From Deltaproteobacteria bacterium (GTDB taxonomy: Bacteria > Myxococcota_A > Polyangia > JAAYKL01): 64,000 nucleotides of DNA. Below, one piece after another: positions 28,655 through 36,497 of the stretch (its first letter is position 1; every line of letters begins with the position of its first letter). The notes beneath the pieces were generated by a model. The model saw nothing but the letters and a program-made list of their open reading frames with translations, was not told the DNA's origin and ran no database searches. A program made the position numbers and the translations under genes. The stretch is from assembly GCA_016935665.1 (NCBI GenBank), contig JAFGQN010000244.1, positions 62,001 to 126,000 on the forward strand, written 5' to 3'.

Positions 28655-28786
28655 AACGGAATATCTCTTTCGTTGCTGCCAATTGACGCGTGCATTTCAC
28701 TGCGTCGTCAAAAAAAGACGCCTGCGAAGTCTATTTTATTCCAATCGTCTTTTCAGACAACCCCTTGTGGCAGGGGCGAGATGAGA

Positions 28787-30295
28787 TCAGTCTTCGCGAA
28801 GGCCATCCACAGGGCGAAGCAATGAAGCGGTTAGGCTGGGGATGGCTGTTGCCACGATGCAAATAACAAACGCAACTAATGCCGAAGAGATAAAATTGAC
28901 CCAATCGATGGTGACGGGCAGATGATCGATGAGGTACACCTCCGGATCCAGTGGCCAGCCGACTTCTTCAAGTATGTAGCAGATGAGAAAGCCTGCTGAG
29001 AGACCAATTCCGATGCCAACGGAACCGACCACCGTTCCGGCGTGCAGGAATATTTTCAATATGCCCATGTGGGAAGCGCCCATTGATTTCAATATGGCAA
29101 TTTCCTTGCGCTTGTCGAAAACCATCATTACCAGCGTGGCAATAATATTAAACGCGGCCACTCCCACGATAATGGATAACAACACGGTAAATGCGAGTTT
29201 CTGCGTTTTGAGCGCGGTGAACAGCGGACGGTTCAACTCTTCCCAGTCAACTGTACGGTACGGGCCATCTTTAAGGATGTCATCTATGTCCTGTGCAATC
29301 CGGGGCGCGCGATTGATGTCACTGACCACCAATTCAATGCCGGTGACGGAATCTCCCTGATCGAAAAACCGCTGTGCTTCGAAGTAATCAACGAACACCA
29401 GTTTGGTGTCGTATTCGAGAAATCCAGCATAAAAAATCCCCGTAACTCTGAATTTAAGAAACTTCGGTGCCTGGCCGGAAGGAGACCAGCCGAGCATGTC
29501 CAATCCAATGAGGGGTGTTGTGATTTGTATCACATCATTTACTTTGGCGCCGAGATTTTCGGCCAGTGTTTTTCCGATGATAATGCCGGGGAGTGAGGAT
29601 GGCGGGGGCTCTGGTGCAACGTTGCCTTCAGGCGTTTCGCCAGGTGCACCATCAGTCATATCTTCTTTGCCGATATAGGTTGTATCGACCCCTGGCAAAT
29701 CCGACTGTTTCTCGATCCGATTTTTTTTCGCAATGTTGTTTGATTTCTTACCCGCAGACGCCAACACATCGTCCCCGGTGGAGCCGGCTACCTTGCGCGT
29801 CGCTTCCGAAAGGGCGGCAGTGATGCTTTTCTGTTTGGCTTCTTCGTAGGCGGTTTTAGGAGGGCGGGCATCCGGTACTCTTAAATTTTTCATATCGCCC
29901 TGTACAATATGCCCCGGCAAATCCAGTACCTCCGCCACCAGGTTGGGATCCACCCCTTTTAGCAACACACCGGCGCTTTTGTCGTTGAGTGAAATCATCA
30001 TTTCCTGGATGACGAATGGCTCCGATGCCTTTACGCCAGGCACCTTGCGGATGTCTTTCATTACGCTGCGATATTCCCTGAAATCCATTCCGTACTTCAT
30101 CACCAGAACGTGGGCGTTCACGCCAAGCACCTTTCGAGTGAATTCGTCCTGGAAACCCGTAGAAATGCAGAGTACCGCAGATAATGCACCGACTCCAAGT
30201 GCTACACCGGTAATCGCAATAAACGTGATAGCGGAAATGGTTCGCTTTTTTTTGGATTTGATATACCTGGAACCAATAAACGTTGAATAATCCAT
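28787..30295 (-). CDS. LolC/LolE-family lipoprotein-releasing permease
   Basis: 502 residues from the ATG at 30295 (MDYSTFIGSRYIKSKKK), preceded by AAGG/GGAG; the frame extends to 30388 but the added residues do not fit the family. There is one N-terminal membrane segment (about 25-50) and three C-terminal ones (about 360-385, 410-440, 460-490), giving the FtsX/MacB topology. The conserved FKTQKLAFTVLLSIIVGVAAFNI-like region is ALKTQKLAFTVLLSIIVGVA. LolCDE extracts lipoproteins from the inner membrane. About 90 extra, charged and Pro/Gly-rich residues (about 125-215) are inserted in the periplasmic domain before LPGIIIGKTLAENL. No LolD ATPase gene is adjacent. Confidence 0.8.
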   Translation of the reverse strand: MDYSTFIGSRYIKSKKKRTISAITFIAITGVALGVGALSAVLCISTGFQDEFTRKVLGVNAHVLVMKYGMDFREYRSVMKDIRKVPGVKASEPFVIQEMMISLNDKSAGVLLKGVDPNLVAEVLDLPGHIVQGDMKNLRVPDARPPKTAYEEAKQKSITAALSEATRKVAGSTGDDVLASAGKKSNNIAKKNRIEKQSDLPGVDTTYIGKEDMTDGAPGETPEGNVAPEPPPSSLPGIIIGKTLAENLGAKVNDVIQITTPLIGLDMLGWSPSGQAPKFLKFRVTGIFYAGFLEYDTKLVFVDYFEAQRFFDQGDSVTGIELVVSDINRAPRIAQDIDDILKDGPYRTVDWEELNRPLFTALKTQKLAFTVLLSIIVGVAAFNIIATLVMMVFDKRKEIAILKSMGASHMGILKIFLHAGTVVGSVGIGIGLSAGFLICYILEEVGWPLDPEVYLIDHLPVTIDWVNFISSALVAFVICIVATAIPSLTASLLRPVDGLRED

Positions 30296-30455
30296 GGCTC
30301 CGTATACCTTGTCCTGCAAGAAAATAGCAACACGGGTTTTTTTTATTTTTTGTATCTTCTTAAGTTGACCGTTATAACAAAAGCGCATAAGTTCCTTCCA
30401 ACAATTTGGGCCAGTTTGAGGGATAATTGGCGCGCAACGCTTTAAATGGAGAAAA

Positions 30456-30674
30456 ATGCCAAAACAGGATCACATAGAGTTGGATGGAGTTGTCGAAGAA
30501 GTGCTTGCCGGGGGCATGTTCCGGGTTCGCCTGGAGTCCGGGTTAACGGTTCTGGCGCACCTGGCCGGGAAAATGCGTAAATTTCGAATTCGTATCGTGT
30601 TGGGAGATTCTGTTCGGATTGCGGTGTCCCCTTACGACCTGACAAGAGGCAGGATCATTTATCGAAATAAGTAG
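30456..30674 (+). CDS. infA: Translation initiation factor IF-1
   Basis: 72 residues, the standard length. It is a single OB-fold (S1-like) protein: [20 protein letters not shown], then [20 protein letters not shown] and [13 protein letters not shown], all diagnostic. It binds the 30S A site and helps initiation. The gene is divergent from the LolC/E-like gene and stands alone, not in a ribosomal-protein operon. A tRNA-Cys gene with its own promoter follows. Confidence 0.96.
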   Translation: MPKQDHIELDGVVEEVLAGGMFRVRLESGLTVLAHLAGKMRKFRIRIVLGDSVRIAVSPYDLTRGRIIYRNK

Positions 30675-30717
30675 CTTCAATTTTTGTTCTTTTGAGGAAA
30701 TCAAGACAGCTTTTTTA

Positions 30718-30746
30718 TTGACAGGATAGTTTGTGGTGATTATAAA
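30718..30746 (+). promoter_or_regulatory. Sigma-70 promoter for tRNA-Cys
   Basis: TTGACA (30718-30723), 17-base spacer, TATAAA (30741-30746), 17 bases before the mature tRNA 5' end. This is near-consensus and well placed for a tRNA gene. Confidence 0.8.
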
Positions 30747-30762
30747 TCACCCGTTTTTTAAC

Positions 30763-30833
<71 letters not shown>

Positions 30834-30863
30834 CAAATCAAAAAGATGCCATCTTTAGAAAGA

Positions 30864-30887
30864 TCGTCTCCTGACGACTTTTTTTTT
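30864..30887 (+). terminator. Intrinsic terminator after tRNA-Cys
   Basis: A 5-bp stem (TCGTC, loop TCCT, GACGA) is followed by a C and a run of nine T. It lies 30 bases downstream of the tRNA. Confidence 0.6.
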
Positions 30888-30987
30888 GCAATAATAGTGA
30901 ACAATGCGTATTTGTGTATAGTCCAAAGATGCGTTTTGACTTTGAAACCGTCACCTGATTCAGGTGAATTTTGGAAGGTGCTGGAAA

Positions 30988-32250
30988 ATGCGAATTGTTC
31001 TTTATTCAGTGTGCTTATTGCTTATAGTCCCTGCCGCATTTGCTAAACAATCTGTTAAAAATCCACTCGATGACCTTGCTGAGAAAGCAGATATCGCCGA
31101 AGAGCTGATGCGAGTTGGAAACCTGAATCTGGAGGCCAATCGGGACAACGAAGCGAAGCGGTTATTTAAACTCGCGGAAATTAAGCTTCGCAATCCCGCA
31201 GAAGCGAGACTGGGGCTGGCCGAAATCCGTATTCAGAATTCAGATTTGCGTCGTGCCAAGTACGGGTGCCGGAAAATGGAGCGGGATTTCCCCAAATCCC
31301 CGTTGGGGGCAATTTGTTTTGGTCGAATGTGGCTTAAGTTTGACCGTTCTGCCAGGGCCATTGAGAATTTCGAAGCTGTTCGGCAGAGTGGTGACGTTCG
31401 AGCGATTGTGGGGCTGGCAAGAACCTACGATTATATGAACGAGTGGGATAAATCAGTTGAGTTGTACAAAGAGGCAATAGAAAAGGGTGCAGGATATGAC
31501 GCCTGGCTGGGACTTGCATTGGTCCGGGAGCGAAAAGGGGAGATGTCGGATGCGTTGAAGGCTGCCAAAAAAGCGGTTGAAATAGAGTCGCACTCTGCAT
31601 TTGCGCTGTATCATTTGGGCCGTATGTTGAAAACGGGTACAGACGCCGCTGCGTTGGTTGAAAAGGCGCTTCTGATTCGTCCAAACTGGGCAGATGCCTA
31701 TGGTACATTGGGCGAAATCTGGATTTCAGAAGACCCGGGCAAGGCAGTGGAGGCGTTTAGAAAGGCGATAGCGCTGGAGCCGGATAGAGGGACCTTTCAT
31801 ATCGGACTGGGAACGGCATTGTTTCATCAGAAAAAAAATGAGGAGGCCCGTGTTGAGTTGAACAAAGCACTCGAACTTGTCCCCAATCATATCGAAGCGA
31901 CTCGAATGCTATCCCAGGTGGAACTGGAAGCCGGCAACACAGAGCGCGCTATTCAATTGGCAGAGACAGCAGTTCAGTTGAGTCCCAATAACGCGGAAAT
32001 CTGCTTTGAGACCGCCTTTCTCTTTTTTAAAATTAAGCGGTTTACTCAGGCGAATGCCTACTTTATTCGCACGCTTTCAATGGTTCCCGATAGCACTGCC
32101 AGCAAAGTATACATGGGAGATATTGCCTGCGACCGACGAATGTATTCGGATGGAGTCAGCCATTACAAAGAGGCGCTAAAGGGCGATATGAAAGGATTCT
32201 CAAAGAGCGATATTGCCAGTCGTATAAAAAAATGCTCCAGTCAGAAATGA
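30988..32250 (+). CDS. Exported tetratricopeptide-repeat protein
   Basis: 420 residues from the ATG at 30988 (GGAAGG upstream); the frame opens at a GTG at 30964. A signal peptide (MRIVLYSVCLLLIVPAAFAK) is followed by about ten TPR units over the whole length, with typical W/G/Y/A/P spacing (AIENFEAVRQSGDVRAIVGLARTY, ALEPDRGTFHIGLGTALF, ALELVPNHIEATRMLSQVEL). TPR arrays are scaffolds for protein complexes; this one should act in the periplasm. No catalytic domain is present and the partner is unknown. Confidence 0.8.
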   Translation: MRIVLYSVCLLLIVPAAFAKQSVKNPLDDLAEKADIAEELMRVGNLNLEANRDNEAKRLFKLAEIKLRNPAEARLGLAEIRIQNSDLRRAKYGCRKMERDFPKSPLGAICFGRMWLKFDRSARAIENFEAVRQSGDVRAIVGLARTYDYMNEWDKSVELYKEAIEKGAGYDAWLGLALVRERKGEMSDALKAAKKAVEIESHSAFALYHLGRMLKTGTDAAALVEKALLIRPNWADAYGTLGEIWISEDPGKAVEAFRKAIALEPDRGTFHIGLGTALFHQKKNEEARVELNKALELVPNHIEATRMLSQVELEAGNTERAIQLAETAVQLSPNNAEICFETAFLFFKIKRFTQANAYFIRTLSMVPDSTASKVYMGDIACDRRMYSDGVSHYKEALKGDMKGFSKSDIASRIKKCSSQK

Positions 32251-32330
32251 TTCCCACTCTTTAAATTTATAAAAACAAAATACGGAATTATTTTTATCAT
32301 CACTCGACATATTTAAAGGTGTGATGCAAA

Positions 32331-32906
32331 ATGGTCGTTATGGAAACGCAATTGGCACCTGGATTTCTTGTGGCTTCGCCTCAGCTGAAAGATCCGTTTT
32401 TTTCCCGGACGGTGATTTTTCTTCTGGAGCATGAGCATTCTGAAGGAACATTTGGCATCATTTTAAATAAAACGGTCGATATTCCCATGAACGACGTGTT
32501 TCTTGAATTGGGCATCTCTCCTTGTGAGGAAGCGCTTTTTAAAGAATTTCCGCCCGTGTTGGAAGGGGGACCTGTGACCCCCGAATTGGGCTGGTTGATT
32601 CATTCACCGGATTGGAAAAGCGAGAAAACCAGAATCTTTGGAGGAGAAGTTGGCGTTACAGCGTCCCTTGAAATATTGGAGGATATTGCTGCGGGTAAAG
32701 GGCCAAAGCAGTTTCTGTTCTGTCTTGGATATTCGGGATGGGGCCCCAAACAGCTAATGGAGGAGATACAATCCGGTTCATGGTTGCACGTGCCTTTTTC
32801 CTCTGATTTATTTTTCGACGTATCTCGCGAAAAGTTGTGGGAAATCGCTTTTTCCAAACTGGGTATTGATCTCGCTTATTTTTCGCCATCCATGGGTGGC
32901 GCGTAA
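32331..32906 (+). CDS. YqgE/AlgH family protein
   Basis: 191 residues. It matches the UPF0301 (YqgE/AlgH) family: LAPGFLVASPQLKDPFFSRT at the start, VIFLLEHEHSEGTFGIILNK, then VLEGGPVTPELGWLIHSPDW and LFCLGYSGWGPKQLMEEI. Biochemical function is unknown; AlgH was linked to alginate regulation in Pseudomonas. It often neighbours ruvX in other bacteria but not here. The next gene starts two bases after the stop. Confidence 0.92.
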   Translation: MVVMETQLAPGFLVASPQLKDPFFSRTVIFLLEHEHSEGTFGIILNKTVDIPMNDVFLELGISPCEEALFKEFPPVLEGGPVTPELGWLIHSPDWKSEKTRIFGGEVGVTASLEILEDIAAGKGPKQFLFCLGYSGWGPKQLMEEIQSGSWLHVPFSSDLFFDVSREKLWEIAFSKLGIDLAYFSPSMGGA

Positions 32907-32907
32907 T

Positions 32908-33501
32908 ATGAGGATTGTCTTCACCTTTTCAATTTTGCTGATTCTTTTTTGCGTGGGGGTTGCTCACTGTGCGACAAATGACCGGGCAGAACAAAACCTT
33001 ACATTGCCTGCACGGGACAAGATGGATTGGCATTTTTCGGCGGATGTGGAACTGAACAGTCCGCTGATAGGCGCATTGGTGGGGGGCACGCGCCTTTTGA
33101 ATACCTGGGCGGTTGGGATTCGCGTGGGGGCAGAGCGTGAACGCGTCGGGATGTACGCGTTTTTAGAACGCAGCCATTTGGAGGAACCGTCTTACAACGA
33201 TGATGTGAGCAACGACCTGATCTCGTTTGGTGGTGCTGGCTGGGTCAGCTATTTTGAGAATCGAATGCGTTCCATGATTCTTTTGGGGACCACGATATTG
33301 ATGACGGAGAGTTTTCAGAACCCACAGGGCACGATGGGCCTGTATTCTGAACTTCGCCCCGCCGGATTTGTGTTTCATATTGGCAAGGCAAATATACAGC
33401 TCTATCCCATTACGCTTTGCTGGCTTGTTCCCGTACTGCAGAATGTCCCTCTGTTCTATTTGCACTATCGCACTGCAGTCAGCCTGGGAGGTACGTTCTG
33501 A
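32908..33501 (+). CDS. Small exported protein, first of a paralogous pair
   Basis: 197 residues from the ATG at 32908, one base after the YqgE stop. A signal peptide (MRIVFTFSILLILFCVGVAHC) precedes a beta-rich mature part that ends in Phe, as outer-membrane barrels do. Its last 75 residues align by eye with the next protein: LLGTTILMTESFQNPQGTMG against the partner's GTSTLMFDTYFDKRGTTG, ending HYRTAVSLGGTF against AFRTSLGMEWQF. I do not recognise the family. Together with the next gene it looks like a small barrel or an outer-membrane-associated lipocalin-like protein. Confidence 0.6.
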   Translation: MRIVFTFSILLILFCVGVAHCATNDRAEQNLTLPARDKMDWHFSADVELNSPLIGALVGGTRLLNTWAVGIRVGAERERVGMYAFLERSHLEEPSYNDDVSNDLISFGGAGWVSYFENRMRSMILLGTTILMTESFQNPQGTMGLYSELRPAGFVFHIGKANIQLYPITLCWLVPVLQNVPLFYLHYRTAVSLGGTF

Positions 33502-34121
33502 TGCCGGACTGGTGCAGACATCGCTTGTTTAACGTTGCAAGGCGTGTCACCGCACAGGGACAGGGCCATTGGGTGATTGGGTTGACGGTGCTGGCGATGT
33601 TCCTGGTGCCCTGGCCTGTTTGTGCCAAAGACGCTGCGGATTCCCACCAATGGTACGTAACATTGACTGGATTTGGATCGTCCGGTAGTGATATGGAGGC
33701 CATGTCAAATAACGCGGTCGGTGTGGGAGGAATGGTTCGGGCCGGAGTGCGGATGCAGCGGATGGGCCTTTTTTTGGAAGGGCAGCGCGATTACTGGCTG
33801 GCAACAGATTTGGATGTGGAAATGACAAAGGGGGTTTTGAATCTGGGGATGGGCGCGGATATTCTGTTAATGGATGAGCGTTTGAAACTGTCGCTGACCG
33901 CTGGCACATCGACGCTTATGTTTGATACATACTTTGACAAAAGAGGAACAACCGGTATCTATTTCGCTTTTGAACCCACAGTGTTTCGTTGGGCATTGAC
34001 TGGCCACCTGATTGTGGAATTCAGTCCGTTTGGTGTCATAGTCATGATTCCGGCCGTAGCTGAACCAATGCTGAAACGGCTGGCATTCAGAACGTCACTG
34101 GGAATGGAGTGGCAGTTTTGA
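33501..34121 (+). CDS. Small exported protein, second of a paralogous pair
   Basis: 206 residues from the ATG at 33501, which overlaps the previous stop by one base (TGATG); GGGAGG lies upstream. A basic start and a hydrophobic stretch ending PVCAK (about 26-44) form a signal peptide. The mature region alternates polar and hydrophobic residues (VGGMVRAGVRMQRMGLFLEG, LNLGMGADILLMDERLKLSL), and the protein ends WQF. It is homologous to the preceding protein at its C-terminal half. Function unknown; probably outer-membrane-located. Confidence 0.6.
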   Translation: MPDWCRHRLFNVARRVTAQGQGHWVIGLTVLAMFLVPWPVCAKDAADSHQWYVTLTGFGSSGSDMEAMSNNAVGVGGMVRAGVRMQRMGLFLEGQRDYWLATDLDVEMTKGVLNLGMGADILLMDERLKLSLTAGTSTLMFDTYFDKRGTTGIYFAFEPTVFRWALTGHLIVEFSPFGVIVMIPAVAEPMLKRLAFRTSLGMEWQF

Positions 34122-34126
34122 GACAT

Positions 34127-35140
34127 ATGCGATTTTTATTTGAATTTTGTATTCTTGTATTTGTTTTGCAGCTGTTTTCCCAGCAGAGAGCGGAAGCTTA
34201 TTACATTGATACAGGCGTATCCGATCCCTGCCACGAGAAAATGACTGCAGAAATGTTGTTGAACTTTCTGGAGAAATATCCGGATGTGGCAATGGATATA
34301 CCTCTGCCCGAATCAAATCTGTGGGAGATGTATGCCGATGCTATTTTCGAGAAATTTCAATTCCCCAAACTGCATCCGTCTCAGAAATACTTTATTTCAA
34401 GTCTTCTCATTGGTACGAGATGGCCGGATGAACATGGTCGTTCGGTGACGAGTCTGGCTTCTCTTTATGATACGCACGGAGATCCGGATGACCAGCAGGA
34501 GCATTTCCTGCGCCGTCTGGAACACGATTTCGATACGGGCAATGTGGTGGCGATGTCTGCGGCTAAAGATTTTATCCATGCGCGCATTGATAAAGCGTTT
34601 GCGCTGATGTCGAAGCCGAAGAATCAGCAAATCGTGTCAATAACCGAATACGTGGAGTTTTACGGTCAGATTTCCTTGCGGCTGTGGGGGCCAGCATATC
34701 ATGTGGGAGTGGCCATACACACGTTGCAGGACAGCTTTTCTCATACGGTTCGGACGGATGATTTGCACCGAATTGTACACGTCATGAATTTTCTCGATGC
34801 AGTGACTGACGACGACGACATACATCGCGATGGATTGGCGCATTCATTTGGTATGGATGAATGTTCTGCCAGGAACGAGCCCATATACACTGCCGCCAGA
34901 GAGGCGGCCTCAGAGCTGGTGGAAATTTTTGTTTACCACGATCCACAGATTTTTCTTGATGTGGAAGATGAATGGTTGATGTACACACCGGGGTGTGACG
35001 TGGACAATCATTTTTGTGACTCTATTTGGTACAGCCACGTAACGAGTGATCCCACCGGTCCGATTGTGGGATGTACATATACTGACAGTGTGACGGCTTC
35101 TCGAGGGTTGTTGGCATTGCTCACAGGAATTTTTTTCTGA
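34127..35140 (+). CDS. Zinc phospholipase C/S1-P1 nuclease-like exported protein
   Basis: 337 residues from the ATG at 34127; alternative GTG (34109) and TTG (34118) starts are closer to GGAA/GGAG, so the start is uncertain. The signal peptide region ends near RAEAYY. The segment YHVGVAIHTLQDSFSHTVRT is the hallmark helix of zinc-dependent phospholipase C and related proteins. Further His/Asp pairs (EKMTAEMLL with CHEK before it, RWPDEHGR, FDTGN and HRDGLAHSFG) could complete a trinuclear zinc site. Several cysteines near the end may form disulfides. The exact reaction is not predictable from the sequence. It follows the paralogous pair with no gap and is probably co-transcribed. Confidence 0.55.
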   Translation: MRFLFEFCILVFVLQLFSQQRAEAYYIDTGVSDPCHEKMTAEMLLNFLEKYPDVAMDIPLPESNLWEMYADAIFEKFQFPKLHPSQKYFISSLLIGTRWPDEHGRSVTSLASLYDTHGDPDDQQEHFLRRLEHDFDTGNVVAMSAAKDFIHARIDKAFALMSKPKNQQIVSITEYVEFYGQISLRLWGPAYHVGVAIHTLQDSFSHTVRTDDLHRIVHVMNFLDAVTDDDDIHRDGLAHSFGMDECSARNEPIYTAAREAASELVEIFVYHDPQIFLDVEDEWLMYTPGCDVDNHFCDSIWYSHVTSDPTGPIVGCTYTDSVTASRGLLALLTGIFF

Positions 35141-35161
35141 TACGCGACGGATATTAAAGAG

Positions 35162-36478
35162 ATGGATTCATTGATTGCCGAGTTGATTCAAGCTGTTGGC
35201 AGCACACGCGGGGTGCAGGTTGTTGGAAAGGTAAAAGCGGTCTCAGATACGGTATTGTCGGCCGTATTGCCTGGTTGTGCAGTTGGTGCATTCGTTCAAA
35301 TTGGGAAGGATGGTATCGCCCAGGTCGCTCAAGTGGAACAGGACATTTGCAGGTTGGTGCCGCTCTTTTTGCCAACACCGCCGGATGCAGGCACCATTGC
35401 TACTCTACTGGAACGCGTGCCGACCATCCCTGTTGGAAATGATTTGCTGGGGCGGGTCATTTCTCCTTTGGGAATTCCGATGGACGGTTCCCCAAAAATG
35501 AATGTTCAAAAGCGCTGGGCCATTCATCGTGCGGCACCACATCCCTTTGAGCGTCCACAGGTGACGCAGCAACTGGTTACAGGAGTCAAGGCGATTGATG
35601 GACTTCTCGCTATTGGGAAAGGGGCGCGAGTGGGTCTGTTTGCCGGGCCAGGCCAGGGAAAATCCACTTTGCTGGGGATGCTGGCCATGGAGTGCACTTG
35701 CGATGTGGCGGTGATATGCCTTGCCGGTGAGCGGGGTCGTGAAGCAGGTGAATTTGTTCATCGCATACTCGGCAAGCGGGGACTCGAAAAATCGGTTGTG
35801 GTTCTGGCCACTTCGGATACGCCTGCCGCACAGCGCGTTCTGGCGTTTCAATGCGCCACAGCAGTTGCCGAGTGGTTTAGAGATCAGGGACGCAGTGTGT
35901 TGTTACTGGTGGACTCCCTGACGCGGGTGGTGCGCGCCAGACGGGATTTGGATTTGTCGCTGGGGATTCCTGCCGGTCCCGGTGGTTTGGCCGCCACAAC
36001 ACTCTCGTTTTTGCCCGGGCTCATTGAGCGCGCATCTCCCAACGCCAAAGGCAGTATCAGTGCCGTTTACTCGGTGCTTTCCGAAACGCAGGGGGATGAA
36101 CTCATCTCGAGTGAAATAACATCTCTTCTGGATGGGCACATTCTTCTTTCGAAAAAACGGGCCGATGCGGGGAAATGGCCGGCCATCGATGTGGTTCGAT
36201 CCATCTCTCGAGTGATGAACGCAGTTACACAGCCATCGCATCAGCAACTTGCGGCCACAATACGGGCCGTTGTGGCCGCGTACGAGGAAAATGAGGAGAT
36301 GCTCCTGATGGGCGCGTACACAAAAGGAAGCTGCCCCCACACAGATGCATATCTGCGTTGGCGAGCCCCAATTGATGCGTTTTTATCCCAGGGGTTGAAT
36401 CCCGTTGCCTTTAATAGGATGTACTCGCAACTTGAAAAAATTGCCGGTGATATCAGTCGTCAGTTGGTGTCCGTGTAA
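35162..36478 (+). CDS. Type III secretion/flagellar-type ATPase (SctN/FliI-like), orphan
   Basis: 438 residues. This is an F1-beta-like hexameric ATPase of the SctN/FliI branch: VTGVKAIDGLLAIGKGARVG, Walker A AGPGQGKST (near 160), the catalytic-Glu block LAGERGREAGEFV, ATSDTPAAQRVLAFQCATAVAEWFRDQG, Walker B VLLLVDSLTR and SLLDGHILLSKKRADAGKWPAIDV. The family's usual AQREIGL segment is ARRDLDLSLG here, and the N-terminal beta-barrel domain is short. No FliH/SctL stator, FliJ/SctO stalk or export-gate gene is in the window, so the partner machine must be elsewhere or lost. The gene ends 20 bases from the convergent CBM6-like lipoprotein gene. Confidence 0.85.
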   Translation: MDSLIAELIQAVGSTRGVQVVGKVKAVSDTVLSAVLPGCAVGAFVQIGKDGIAQVAQVEQDICRLVPLFLPTPPDAGTIATLLERVPTIPVGNDLLGRVISPLGIPMDGSPKMNVQKRWAIHRAAPHPFERPQVTQQLVTGVKAIDGLLAIGKGARVGLFAGPGQGKSTLLGMLAMECTCDVAVICLAGERGREAGEFVHRILGKRGLEKSVVVLATSDTPAAQRVLAFQCATAVAEWFRDQGRSVLLLVDSLTRVVRARRDLDLSLGIPAGPGGLAATTLSFLPGLIERASPNAKGSISAVYSVLSETQGDELISSEITSLLDGHILLSKKRADAGKWPAIDVVRSISRVMNAVTQPSHQQLAATIRAVVAAYEENEEMLLMGAYTKGSCPHTDAYLRWRAPIDAFLSQGLNPVAFNRMYSQLEKIAGDISRQLVSV

Positions 36479-36497
36479 ATCAGTGGGCAGGTCCCTT

